Assembly (NCBI GenBank): GCA_022451835.1
Contig: JAKUNX010000001.1
Coordinates: 1-30,507 of the forward strand
Source: Candidatus Poseidoniaceae archaeon
Lineage (GTDB): Archaea; Thermoplasmatota; Poseidoniia; Poseidoniales; Poseidoniaceae
Length of the DNA: 30,507 nucleotides
Reading direction: 5' to 3'
A program made the translations under genes and the position numbers. Position 1 is the stretch's first letter. Every line of letters begins with the position of its first letter. This document shows positions 1-7,636 of this stretch, one piece after another. Under the pieces are notes generated by a model. The model was not told where the DNA came from. It was given only the letters and a program-made list of their open reading frames with translations, and ran no database searches.

Positions 1-782
1 TAATTGTTATTTTAGATGAAGTGGACCATATGTTGAGAAAATCCGGTGATGATATCTTGTACCAATTATTGAGAATTGATGAAGACCAAGAAGGCAAAGG
101 AACTCTTTCATTAATTTTGATTAGTCAAGAACAGGTTCTTGACGTATTGGAAACTGCAGTAATTTCAAGAATTGGTAAAACAAATTTGATAAAAATACCA
201 TCATACAATGAAGATGAGCTATACAATATTGCCATGCAGAGAGCCGATTTGGCTCTAGTAAAGGGCTCATATTCAGAAGAAATTGTTCGATTAATAGCTC
301 AGAAATCTGCTCCTATTGGTGATGCTAGATTAGCGATTGAATTACTAAAATCAGCCGCTGAGTCATGTGAAATTAGACAGGATGACCATACTGAGAGAGA
401 AATTAGTGTTGATGACGTTCATGCTAAGGATGATATTTTATCAGTTGACATGGTATCAGAAATAGATGCTATTGATGGCTTAAAAAATCATGCAATGCTG
501 GTTTTGCTAGCAATTTGTCGAAGGCTAAAAAAAGAAAGTTCAATGACTACTGGTGACGTAGAAAGCCTCTATGCAGTGGTATGTGAGGAATATGAGCAAG
601 ATATGAAAAGTCACACTACATTATGGAAATATCTCAAAGAATTAGAAAATAGGCAACTAATCAAAACAAGAATCTCGACAGTTAGCGATGGACGAGGCAG
701 AACTACCCATCTCAGCATGCCCCATTTTTTACCAAGTGATATAGCAAGTAGACTAGAAATGCTGATAAAAAAGCGATTGTAA
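1..782 (+). CDS. cdc6: Orc1/Cdc6 replication initiator, C-terminal part (cut by the window edge)
   Basis: The frame is open from the left edge, so the start lies outside the window; the first visible residues are the Walker B strand IVILDEVDH. This is followed by a sensor-1-like strand (LILISQEQ, with Gln where Asn is usual), an arginine-finger-like VISRIG and a sensor-2 segment (GDARLAIELLKSA). The last roughly 80 residues form the winged-helix DNA-binding domain (MTTGDVESLY, then HTTLWKYLKELENRQLIKTR). The family binds replication origins as AAA+ ATPases and loads the MCM helicase. The visible part, about 260 residues, covers the lid and winged helix of a usual protein of about 400. The gene ends about 80 bases before the S6e gene, and T5 at 800-804 may help end transcription. 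I see no ORB-like origin repeats beside it in the window. Confidence 0.93.
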   Translation, partial: IVILDEVDHMLRKSGDDILYQLLRIDEDQEGKGTLSLILISQEQVLDVLETAVISRIGKTNLIKIPSYNEDELYNIAMQRADLALVKGSYSEEIVRLIAQKSAPIGDARLAIELLKSAAESCEIRQDDHTEREISVDDVHAKDDILSVDMVSEIDAIDGLKNHAMLVLLAICRRLKKESSMTTGDVESLYAVVCEEYEQDMKSHTTLWKYLKELENRQLIKTRISTVSDGRGRTTHLSMPHFLPSDIASRLEMLIKKRL

Positions 783-799
783 GCAACAAAAACCAATTG

Positions 800-804
800 T
801 TTTT
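800..804 (+). terminator. Possible oligo-T terminator after cdc6
   Basis: A run of five T follows the cdc6 stop codon by 17 bases and precedes the S6e promoter. Archaeal RNA polymerase can terminate at short oligo-T tracts without a hairpin, and no clear hairpin is visible here. The call is weak. Confidence 0.3.
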
Positions 805-815
805 CATCCGGTGAG

Positions 816-825
816 CATAAATATA
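816..825 (+). promoter_or_regulatory. TATA-box-like promoter element of the S6e operon
   Basis: CATAAATATA lies about 40 bases before the S6e start codon. With initiation about 25 bases downstream, the transcript would begin near 845 and carry a short leader that includes the GAGGTG ribosome site at 851-856. It is the most TATA-like sequence between cdc6 and S6e. Confidence 0.5.
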
Positions 826-861
826 GGTCACTGTTGGCCAACCTGTCTTAGAGGTGTAATT

Positions 862-1356
862 ATGGCTACTGGTTCACAAGGAGAGTTCGTTGCTGTCGTA
901 AATGATACAGATCCAAAAAGCAACGGCAAAGCATACTCATTGAAAATTTCGGGAAATAACTACTCTCAAATTCTAGGGAAAAAAATTGGCGATATTGTCG
1001 ATGGAATTTTCGTAGGTGAGGGCGACAAGACTCTTTCAGGGTATAAATTACAAATTACTGGTGGAGCTGACAAAACGGGAACTCCTCTAAGAAGAGACCT
1101 AGAAGGTGGTTCTAGACAGTCAATCTTGGTTACTCAATCAACTGGATTCAAAGGCCATAATTTGGTTTTCAAGACCAAAGGTGGTGAAAAGAAGCGATTC
1201 CGATACAAACCTGATGGACTTAGAAAGCGTAGAAATTTCCGTGGCAACACTGTTACCCAAGACACCAGACAAATCAATCTCAAGGTTGTTGAAGCAGGTA
1301 AGAAAGCATTGTCTGATATTCTAGCTTCTGCTGAAAGTGAGGAATCATCGGAGTGA
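862..1356 (+). CDS. rps6e: Small-subunit ribosomal protein S6e
   Basis: This 164-residue protein has the archaeal S6e core: an N-terminal beta barrel, GEFVAVVNDTDPKSNGKAYS, then the basic GGEKKRFRYKPDGLRKRRNF stretch and RGNTVTQDTRQINLKVVEAG. It binds 16S rRNA in the 30S subunit. The frame is open upstream to 811, but I start it at ATG 862 because GAGGTG (851-856) sits five bases before it and because the protein family begins near this point (MATGSQGEF). It is the first gene of a cluster with aIF2-gamma and an FCF1-like PIN protein, a grouping common in euryarchaea. The C-terminus is short and acidic (ESEESSE). Confidence 0.95.
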   Translation: MATGSQGEFVAVVNDTDPKSNGKAYSLKISGNNYSQILGKKIGDIVDGIFVGEGDKTLSGYKLQITGGADKTGTPLRRDLEGGSRQSILVTQSTGFKGHNLVFKTKGGEKKRFRYKPDGLRKRRNFRGNTVTQDTRQINLKVVEAGKKALSDILASAESEESSE

Positions 1357-1393
1357 ATCCCGAGAGGGTTTTCGTGAATAGGAGAGTGTGGGA

Positions 1394-2632
1394 ATGGCAA
1401 GAAAACTTCCTGCACAACCAACCGTAAATATCGGATTAGTCGGTCACGTAGATCATGGAAAGACTACATTGACAAAGGCTCTTTCTGGAGTTTGGACTGA
1501 TACTCATTCAGAAGAAAGAAAGCGCGGCATATCGATAAAATTAGGTTATGCAGATACCGCATTCTACAAAACTAAAGATGGTACATTTTACGCATCGGGA
1601 AAGAATCCTAATGGGAAAAAAGATGTCGATAATGAACTTCAAAGAGTTGTATCATTTGTTGACGCACCTGGTCACGAGACATTAATGGCAATAATGATAA
1701 CAGGTGCATCAATTATGGATGGTGCAATGTTAATGGTTGCGGCAAATGAAAAGTGCCCTCAACCACAAACTAGAGAGCATTTAATGGCATTAAATATGTC
1801 GGGAATCAAAAATATAGTAGTTGTTCAAAACAAAATTGACTTAGTCAACAGAGAACGTGCTATTGAATCATATCAAGAAATTAAAGAATTCTTGAAAGAT
1901 ACCGTTGCTGAAGATGCTCCAATTATTCCAGTATCAGCTCACCACGATGTTAACCTAGATATATTGATAGATGCTATCGAGAAAACTATCCCAACTCCAA
2001 ATAGAGATGATAAAGAAAAGCCATTAATGCACATAGCAAGGTCATTTGACATAAACAGACCAGGAACTCGTCCTACCAAACTTAAGGGCGGAGTAATTGG
2101 CGGTAGTATTGTTAGAGGAGAATTCAAAATTGGCGATGAAATTGAAATAGGCCCAGGAAGAAAAATTCAGCAAGGCTCCAAGACTCGTTGGGAGCCAATT
2201 AAGGCAACTGTAACTAGTATGCAAGGTGGCGGATTGGCTTTGGAAAAAATGCATGCTGGAGGATTATGTGGATTAGCAACACAACTTGACCCATCTATTA
2301 CAACTTCAGATAACCTATCTGGACAAGTTGTTTCTTTATCTGGATCTCTTCCAGAAACTAAAAATTCAATTGAAATCTCTGTTCATCTAATGGACAATAT
2401 GGTCTCTACAGATGGTTCAAATCCAGAGAAAATACATCCTTTAAGAAATAACGAGATGCTTATGATAAACGTTGCAACTGCTACCTCTGTTGGAGTTACT
2501 AAAAATGCAGAAAAGACCAGAACTGCTCTAGAGTTAAGATTGCCAATATGTGTGGATACTGGTGAAAGGGTTTCATTATCACGAAGAATTGGTTCTCGAT
2601 GGAGATTAATCGGTTACGGTATCATTCAATAG
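1394..2632 (+). CDS. eif2g: Translation initiation factor aIF2, gamma subunit (GTPase)
   Basis: The 412-residue GTPase is the core of the aIF2 heterotrimer that brings initiator Met-tRNA to the small ribosomal subunit. Visible motifs are G1 GHVDHGKT (residues 17-24), switch I around EERKRGISIKLGYAD, G3 DAPGHE, G4 NKIDL and G5 SAHHD, followed by two beta-barrel domains (for example RSFDINRPGT and KGGVIGGSIVRG). I choose ATG 1394 rather than in-frame GTG 1388 because GGAG at 1381-1384 is better spaced from it and the protein family starts MA-K-PAQP. An oddity is that the segment between switch I and G3 (about residues 56-91) has no cysteines, whereas many archaeal homologues carry a CxxC zinc knuckle there. 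The next gene starts 8 bases after the stop codon. Confidence 0.96.
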   Translation: MARKLPAQPTVNIGLVGHVDHGKTTLTKALSGVWTDTHSEERKRGISIKLGYADTAFYKTKDGTFYASGKNPNGKKDVDNELQRVVSFVDAPGHETLMAIMITGASIMDGAMLMVAANEKCPQPQTREHLMALNMSGIKNIVVVQNKIDLVNRERAIESYQEIKEFLKDTVAEDAPIIPVSAHHDVNLDILIDAIEKTIPTPNRDDKEKPLMHIARSFDINRPGTRPTKLKGGVIGGSIVRGEFKIGDEIEIGPGRKIQQGSKTRWEPIKATVTSMQGGGLALEKMHAGGLCGLATQLDPSITTSDNLSGQVVSLSGSLPETKNSIEISVHLMDNMVSTDGSNPEKIHPLRNNEMLMINVATATSVGVTKNAEKTRTALELRLPICVDTGERVSLSRRIGSRWRLIGYGIIQ

Positions 2633-2640
2633 GCGATATA

Positions 2641-3021
2641 ATGACACAGAAAATTATTGTCGACAGCTGCGGCTGGGTCGCAATAATTGATTCCGGTATC
2701 AATTTCGAATTAGAGTTAGAACGCATGTTTGGCAATTATCAATTGATTCTCCTAGATAGCGTTTTGAGTGAACTTGAATCTCTAGAAATTGAAAGACCAA
2801 GAAGAAAATCGCTTTTATTGGATATGTTGAAACAAAAATCTGTTACTATGGATTCATTTGAAAAATCGCATACAGATGACTTCATTTTTGAACTATCAAA
2901 ACAAGATGGTTACGCTGTTTTAACTATCGATAAGGCATTGAAAAAGCGATTGTATCAATCTGGTTGCTCAGTAGTTGAAGTGGCAAAAAATAATCACTTA
3001 AGACATGTTGAAGGTCTATAG
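2641..3021 (+). CDS. PIN-domain protein, FCF1/Utp24-like
   Basis: This is a 126-residue single PIN domain. The four acidic residues expected of a PIN nuclease are visible: D8 (IIVDSCGW), E44 (LSELESLE), D80 (HTDDFI) and D97 (LTIDKAL). The eukaryotic relative FCF1/Utp24 cuts pre-rRNA. In archaea this gene very often follows aIF2-gamma, which suggests a ribosome-related role rather than a toxin; no antitoxin gene is adjacent. I use ATG 2641, 8 bases after the aIF2-gamma stop, instead of the upstream in-frame ATG at 2599, which would overlap aIF2-gamma by 34 bases. It converges on the DUF357 gene with only five bases between the two stop codons. Confidence 0.85.
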   Translation: MTQKIIVDSCGWVAIIDSGINFELELERMFGNYQLILLDSVLSELESLEIERPRRKSLLLDMLKQKSVTMDSFEKSHTDDFIFELSKQDGYAVLTIDKALKKRLYQSGCSVVEVAKNNHLRHVEGL

Positions 3022-3026
3022 AACGT

Positions 3027-3323
3027 TTAAGGAAGTGTAAAAAGTTCGTCATCTCCATGGCCATCGAGTAGTCTGAGTTTGATACCTGCATCAATCCAAG
3101 CATGAGCATAATTTATTGCCCCAAATGCTCTGATATAGTCGCCATTTTTCATGAAATAGTTAGCATCGCTGGCATAATCATCAGCCATTCTAAGTAATAT
3201 TGCAAGCATTTCTGCTTCCTTTGAGCCTTCTAAATGTATTGCAGTAGCCTTTTTTCTTGCTTCTTTGGTTAGGTTAAGGTAATGTAGCAACTTTTCTTTA
3301 GATATCGTATCTTCAATTGTCAC
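3027..3323 (-). CDS. DUF357 family protein
   Basis: This 98-residue helical protein carries the segment typical of DUF357, ANYFMKNGDYIRAFGAINYA, followed by HAWIDAGIKLRLL. The family is small, archaeal and without a firmly known function. The start is GTG (3321-3323) and overlaps the TGA of the upstream gene as GTGA, so translation is probably coupled. It is the last gene of a three-gene operon with a beta-propeller-like protein and a P-loop/winged-helix protein. I see no membrane segment or metal-binding motif. The family assignment is from recognised sequence pattern; a role is not proposed. Confidence 0.8.
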   Translation of the reverse strand: MTIEDTISKEKLLHYLNLTKEARKKATAIHLEGSKEAEMLAILLRMADDYASDANYFMKNGDYIRAFGAINYAHAWIDAGIKLRLLDGHGDDELFTLP

Positions 3324-4366
3324 TCGCCACCCTCCTTTTGTCTTTTGAGTAATCTCTTGACATCCTCTTGTCTACCAAGAGCCTGATATAATTCAACAGC
3401 TAGAGATAATCTACCCTCGTCCTCTGCTTGTCTAGCACGATCAAACATGACTTTCCTTTCATCCCAATTTCTAGCCAATGCAGCCTCAGCAGCGGCTTGG
3501 AAACGACTTTCTCTTTCTGAATTAGCCAAGTGAGGTGCTTTCCACATTCGAAGTAAACCATTTCTTGTCGCGGTAACCATACTATCTGCAGTAACTTTCT
3601 GTAATAAATCTCCCAAATTCATATCTTGTCCTAAAATAGTTTCATTCTCATCATTTAGGCCTGATAAATGATACAGTAATCCTTCGATTCCTAATACCCA
3701 CCAACCGTCGCCGCATCTTATTCCTTCCATTGGCTCCAATGAATCAGACTGCAACTTTTCAATATGATCCCAGCCAAATGGATGAGGAACTCCTTCCCAT
3801 ATTTCCCCTGAACTGGTTTGCAAAAGTAATCTACCTTGGTCAAGTCTTGAAACCCAACTCCAAATCCTATCTTCAACACAGCGTTTCGAATAATTATTGC
3901 CAAGTCTTCCGCACCACAGTTTACCTTCATCGGATTGCCACAAAATATGTTCTCTATCCAGCCACCCTACCAGTCTCCTAACTTTACCAGTTTCAAATCT
4001 CTTTATCCCAACTCCTTCATGAGAAAATAGATGCATTTGACCTTCTTTACCAGATAAAATCCATCCACCACCTGGACGTGATAGTACGTCGGTAAAACCG
4101 CCATATGTTGATCTTCCATCATGTAACATACTACCATCAGTAGTTGAAATTACATAGAATCCATGGGCAGCAAGAGCAGCTAAAACCCCATTGTGATAAT
4201 TTATTGAATGAACTTTGAATGGCGTCTTTACTGTCCATCTAATGCTGCCATCTGATTCAATTAGTACTAATTCCAATCCATTACTAACCACAATACCTCC
4301 CTCAACGGCAGATATTGCTGAGATTCTTGCTGCAGCTTGCCATGACCAAGATATGCTCCAAGACAT
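3320..4366 (-). CDS. Beta-propeller-like repeat protein with helical C-terminus
   Basis: The first roughly 270 of 348 residues are made of repeated beta-rich units with Trp-containing strands, for example GSIRWTVKTPF, GGGWILSGKEGQMHLF, EHILWQSDEGKLWCGRL and GRLLLQTSSGEIWEG. These look like WD40 or PQQ-like propeller blades. The last roughly 60 residues are helical and TPR-like (ARQAEDEGRLSLAVELYQAL, then GRQEDVKRLLKRQ). No signal peptide is seen, so it is probably cytosolic and serves as a binding scaffold. The ATG overlaps the upstream stop as TAATG, and a strong GGAGGTGA lies five bases before it, so it is tightly coupled to the P-loop gene. I do not recognise a named family. Confidence 0.7.
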   Translation of the reverse strand: MSWSISWSWQAAARISAISAVEGGIVVSNGLELVLIESDGSIRWTVKTPFKVHSINYHNGVLAALAAHGFYVISTTDGSMLHDGRSTYGGFTDVLSRPGGGWILSGKEGQMHLFSHEGVGIKRFETGKVRRLVGWLDREHILWQSDEGKLWCGRLGNNYSKRCVEDRIWSWVSRLDQGRLLLQTSSGEIWEGVPHPFGWDHIEKLQSDSLEPMEGIRCGDGWWVLGIEGLLYHLSGLNDENETILGQDMNLGDLLQKVTADSMVTATRNGLLRMWKAPHLANSERESRFQAAAEAALARNWDERKVMFDRARQAEDEGRLSLAVELYQALGRQEDVKRLLKRQKEGGE

Positions 4367-6114
4367 TATTCATCACCTCCTATTATTCCCCAAGCAATAA
4401 GTTGGGCTTTTGCTGATTGTGTTAACTCATAATATCTACTTCGACCCTTCATCCTAGCATTTAGAATTCCTGACTTTAGTAGCTTATTACTGATTTGTGA
4501 CAATCTTGGCCGCTTTATCCCCAAGTGTTCCAGGATTTCTTTATCACTAGGTGAGTATTTTCTTACTTTTGCTATTGAAAGAACATATGATTCACTAGAA
4601 TTAAGTGAAGATAATACTGTTGGATTAAGTGGGTAATCTATTTTTTCACCAAATCGCTTTTGTGAAAAGTTTAGTAGAGAATCTAGGAAATTGTCACTTG
4701 GTTGTGCTTTTTGTTGCGATGATTGAGAAACCAAATTAGACAACAAAGACATTATTTTCTGTATAGCCAAAGAATCATCTTGAGATTCTGGAATGCTGCT
4801 AAATTCATCTAAAGCAGGAGTGTTTAATTCATCTTCATCATCTTCCAATCCAATTTCATCATAAATTAATTCTGCAGAGTTATGTTCCTCAAATTCAACC
4901 TTTTCCTCAGCTTCAATCATTTCCTTGGAAACCCAAAGCTCAGTACCATGATTATTGTGTTGGTTAACCATTTCTTCGGGTTCATTTTTCTCCATTTCTT
5001 CAAAATCTCTAGTTCTACCAAGTAACCCACCAAATGCTCCCGCATTTATTGTAGGTCTTGGTTTAGAATCTGCAATAATTATCTCTTCAGTATCTGGATT
5101 TGCAGAATATGCTAAATCTTCAACCGGTTTATCAGATTGTTGCGATTCAGATAAACCATCCAAATCTAAATCAAAATCAAATAAGTTTGTTGGAGCCTGA
5201 AAAGTCGAAGATTTATTTTCACTATCTCTCTCATTCCATGGCACTGATGCATCAATGATCTCTGAATCATTACCTTCTATCAAATCTTGATTGTTTTGTA
5301 ACTCTGGTTCTTGAACTTGAATTTCAACAGCATCATTTTGACTGACCAGTGGTTTATACTGCTGATTAGAAACAGAATCATTCATTCTGTAATTGTCGAT
5401 AGCATCCCGCATAAACTTAACAACTTCTAATGGCAAGCCTCCTGTCTTGCTGTGAATCGCTTGAGCATTCTCAAAATCTAACGAAAAATCTTCATCACTA
5501 ACCGAGGATATACGCTTTTCTACCAAAGCTTGTACCTCATCAACTGATAGAATAGATAATGTCTCAACATTGTCGAAACTGTGTAATACACTTTCGGGAA
5601 TATTCATTCTTTGCTTTGATTCTACTACAACCACAATTACTGCTTGAAGCCGCTCCAAAGCTGGTAATACGTCCCTCAATGCAACATATAGCACACTGTC
5701 CTCTACATTAGGTGTATCAATAACAATTAATGGCAAACTTCCACTAAATGTATGAGAAAAATCAACCATCTTCTTTACTAATTCTACAGTATTCGATGGG
5801 AAATCATATCCTACTAATTCAGAGTACATTCTCTGTAGTATACTTTCAAGAGGATTAGAGGCAGATATATGGTCGATATGAACGGAAACTGGGGCTTCAA
5901 GTGCCGAACAGCGCAGTAAAGAAGTTCTTCCACTACCCAAATCGCCAGCCATTAGTATCCTTCTGGTAGATCTAAATTTGATATGTTGTGCAAGTCTCCT
6001 TCTGATATCTAGCCTGCCAACATACAGATCAGATTTGCTTCCTTCTAACGGTATTGCAGAAAATGGATTAGAAGTTAAGTTAGGTAAATCAAATCCAAGA
6101 CCATCTACACGCAT
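4366..6114 (-). CDS. AAA-like P-loop protein with acidic linker and C-terminal winged helix
   Basis: This is a 582-residue protein in three parts. Residues 15-240 resemble an Orc/Cdc6- or STAND-like ATPase: NPF...YVGR, a Walker A loop GDLGSGRTS (57-65) with Arg63 where Lys is normal, and a Walker B strand LIVIDTPN (Asp133 but no following acidic residue). Residues 245-510 are acidic, low in complexity and probably disordered. Residues 515-582 form a MarR-like winged helix (SDKEILEHLGIKRPRLSQIS, then SRYYELTQSAKAQL). The arrangement suggests DNA binding through the tail and a nucleotide-binding or pseudo-ATPase head. It is first in an overlapping operon with the propeller and DUF357 genes. No ribosome site precedes the ATG, so the transcript may be leaderless. 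I do not recognise a named family. Confidence 0.75.
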   Translation of the reverse strand: MRVDGLGFDLPNLTSNPFSAIPLEGSKSDLYVGRLDIRRRLAQHIKFRSTRRILMAGDLGSGRTSLLRCSALEAPVSVHIDHISASNPLESILQRMYSELVGYDFPSNTVELVKKMVDFSHTFSGSLPLIVIDTPNVEDSVLYVALRDVLPALERLQAVIVVVVESKQRMNIPESVLHSFDNVETLSILSVDEVQALVEKRISSVSDEDFSLDFENAQAIHSKTGGLPLEVVKFMRDAIDNYRMNDSVSNQQYKPLVSQNDAVEIQVQEPELQNNQDLIEGNDSEIIDASVPWNERDSENKSSTFQAPTNLFDFDLDLDGLSESQQSDKPVEDLAYSANPDTEEIIIADSKPRPTINAGAFGGLLGRTRDFEEMEKNEPEEMVNQHNNHGTELWVSKEMIEAEEKVEFEEHNSAELIYDEIGLEDDEDELNTPALDEFSSIPESQDDSLAIQKIMSLLSNLVSQSSQQKAQPSDNFLDSLLNFSQKRFGEKIDYPLNPTVLSSLNSSESYVLSIAKVRKYSPSDKEILEHLGIKRPRLSQISNKLLKSGILNARMKGRSRYYELTQSAKAQLIAWGIIGGDE

Positions 6115-6316
6115 AAGTCGTCATCGAGCAAAGAGGTATTTGATGTTTCACCAAGTTCAAGATTATTTTGACGCGTTATTTAGTGTTAATTGGAATATCC
6201 AAATCGATTTTAATGCCGAAATAACGTATTATTAACGCTAAATTAACGCGTTAGTAAAAGCGTTAAACCCGTTAATTTGCCTAAATGAGAACCCATGACT
6301 TATTTGCCAACCCCTC
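6115..6316. promoter_or_regulatory. Divergent intergenic region with TTAACGC/GCGTTAA half-sites
   Basis: These 202 bases separate two divergent genes and hold several copies of one short motif: ACGCGTTA at 6171-6178, TTAACGC at 6232-6238, a perfect palindrome TAACGCGTTA at 6244-6253, GCGTTAA at 6260-6266 and CGTTAA at 6270-6275. The two TTAACGC copies at 6232 and 6243 are 11 bases apart, one helical turn, on the same face. The cluster ends about 40 bases before the HMG-CoA reductase start, a position that suits an operator or activator site. A replication-related role is possible but less likely. The binding protein is unknown. Confidence 0.5.
6299..6305 (+). promoter_or_regulatory. TATA-like element of the HMG-CoA reductase gene
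   Basis: CTTATTT begins 18 bases before ATG 6317 and 24 bases before ATG 6323. The same CTTATTT lies 24 bases before the nadB ATG, and TTTATTT lies 25 bases before the smc ATG. That spacing fits a TATA box of a leaderless archaeal transcript and favours ATG 6323 as the true start of the reductase. Confidence 0.4.
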
Positions 6317-7636
6317 ATGCCTATGCATGGTGAGAGGGTGCCTGTAGAGAATAGTCGTTTGAGTGGATTCTTCAAATTGTCAGTAGATGAAAGAAGAAAA
6401 TTAGTTCAGAAATTATCAGGCATTTCTGATGAACAAGTTGAGGCTTTAGCCAACAATGGTGAATTATCCGATGAAGCCGCAGATAGAATGATTGAAAATG
6501 TAATTGGTACAATGTCATTACCTGTTGGCATTGCTACAAACTTTGTAATCGATGGAAAGCATTACCTAATTCCATTTTGTTTAGAAGAATCCAGCGTGGT
6601 TGCCGCTGCATCCAACATGGCAAAAAGGTGCCTCAAAAACGGTGGATTTCATACCCAAAATGATGCTCCATTAATGATTGGACAAATTCAAATCCTAGAC
6701 TCACCCGACATTCAAGAGGCAATGAAAAATCTTAATCAGTCTAAAGACGAGATAATTGCTTTGTGCAATAGCTTACCATCGACTATGATTAAACTAGGAG
6801 GAGGTTGTAAACGCATCGAAACAAGAGTAATTGAAACGCTATCTGGGCCGATGTTAATCCTTCACATCATTGTAGACTGTAGAGATGCAATGGGGGCTAA
6901 TGCAGTAAATACAATGGCGGAATTAATCGCTCCAGAAGTAGAACGATTAACTGGAGGAAGAGTTCATTTGAAGATTCTATCTAATCTAGCTGCTCACAGA
7001 TTAGCAAGAGTTGAGGCGGTGTTCACCCCTGAAGAACTCTCAAGTGACGGTAGTATTGAAAATGGTAAAGATGTAATCAATGGAATCGTTGAAGCACACC
7101 ATTTTGCTGTTGCAGATCCATTTAGGGCCACTACACACAACAAAGGTGTAATGAATGCGATTAGTAGTGTTGCAGTTGCTTGTGGACAAGACTGGCGAGC
7201 AATAGAGGCTGGATGTCATGCATGGTCAGCATATTCTAATCATCAGTACTCTTCAATGACTAATTGGAGTGTCAATGATGAAGGAAACCTGGTTGGTAGA
7301 ATTGAAACTCCAATGGCAGTTGGCATTGTTGGTGGAGCATCAAAAGTACACCCTACTGCAAAAGCCAACCTAGCAATACTTGGAGTTCAATCAGCAAATG
7401 AGCTTGCTGGAATTATTTGCGCTGCTGGTTTGGCACAAAATCTAGGTGCACTAAGAGCATTGGCAACCAGTGGAATTCAAGCAGGTCACATGAAATTACA
7501 CTCAAGAAACATGGCTGTTAGTGCTGGTGCAGTGGGTGAAGAAATTGAGTTAGTTGCTACCAGATTACAGGCTCATAATGGACCTAAAACCCAGACAACA
7601 GTAAAGAAGATCTTAGAAGAATTAAGAAATGAATAA
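6317..7636 (+). CDS. hmgA: Hydroxymethylglutaryl-CoA reductase, class II
   Basis: The enzyme reduces HMG-CoA to mevalonate for archaeal isoprenoid lipids. Across 439 residues it follows the class II (Pseudomonas mevalonii-like) pattern rather than the class I archaeal one. Visible catalytic elements are Glu60 in ENVIGTMSLP, DAMGANAVNT (190-199), Lys276 in THNKGVMN, Asp292 in GQDWRAIEAG and the flap histidine segment GHMKLHSRN (390-398). The length is normal for class II. Two in-frame ATGs lie close together (6317 and 6323); no ribosome site precedes either, and a TATA-like CTTATTT 24 bases before 6323 favours a leaderless start there. The stop codon abuts the scpB stop codon exactly, with zero bases between. 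Class II reductases in archaea are thought to come from ancient bacterial transfer. Confidence 0.96.
   Translation: MPMHGERVPVENSRLSGFFKLSVDERRKLVQKLSGISDEQVEALANNGELSDEAADRMIENVIGTMSLPVGIATNFVIDGKHYLIPFCLEESSVVAAASNMAKRCLKNGGFHTQNDAPLMIGQIQILDSPDIQEAMKNLNQSKDEIIALCNSLPSTMIKLGGGCKRIETRVIETLSGPMLILHIIVDCRDAMGANAVNTMAELIAPEVERLTGGRVHLKILSNLAAHRLARVEAVFTPEELSSDGSIENGKDVINGIVEAHHFAVADPFRATTHNKGVMNAISSVAVACGQDWRAIEAGCHAWSAYSNHQYSSMTNWSVNDEGNLVGRIETPMAVGIVGGASKVHPTAKANLAILGVQSANELAGIICAAGLAQNLGALRALATSGIQAGHMKLHSRNMAVSAGAVGEEIELVATRLQAHNGPKTQTTVKKILEELRNE

Noticed and set aside
2641..3021. VapC-type toxin
   Set aside because: No antitoxin gene is adjacent, and the S6e-aIF2-gamma-PIN order is a conserved archaeal cluster for the FCF1-like type.
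6171..6276. CRISPR array or tandem repeat
   Set aside because: Copies are only 6-10 bases long, inverted and direct mixed, and without spacers of even length.
6115..6316. Replication origin linked to cdc6
   Set aside because: The nearest cdc6 gene is more than 5 kb away, no ORB-like long element is visible, and the motif positions fit a promoter better. Not excluded.
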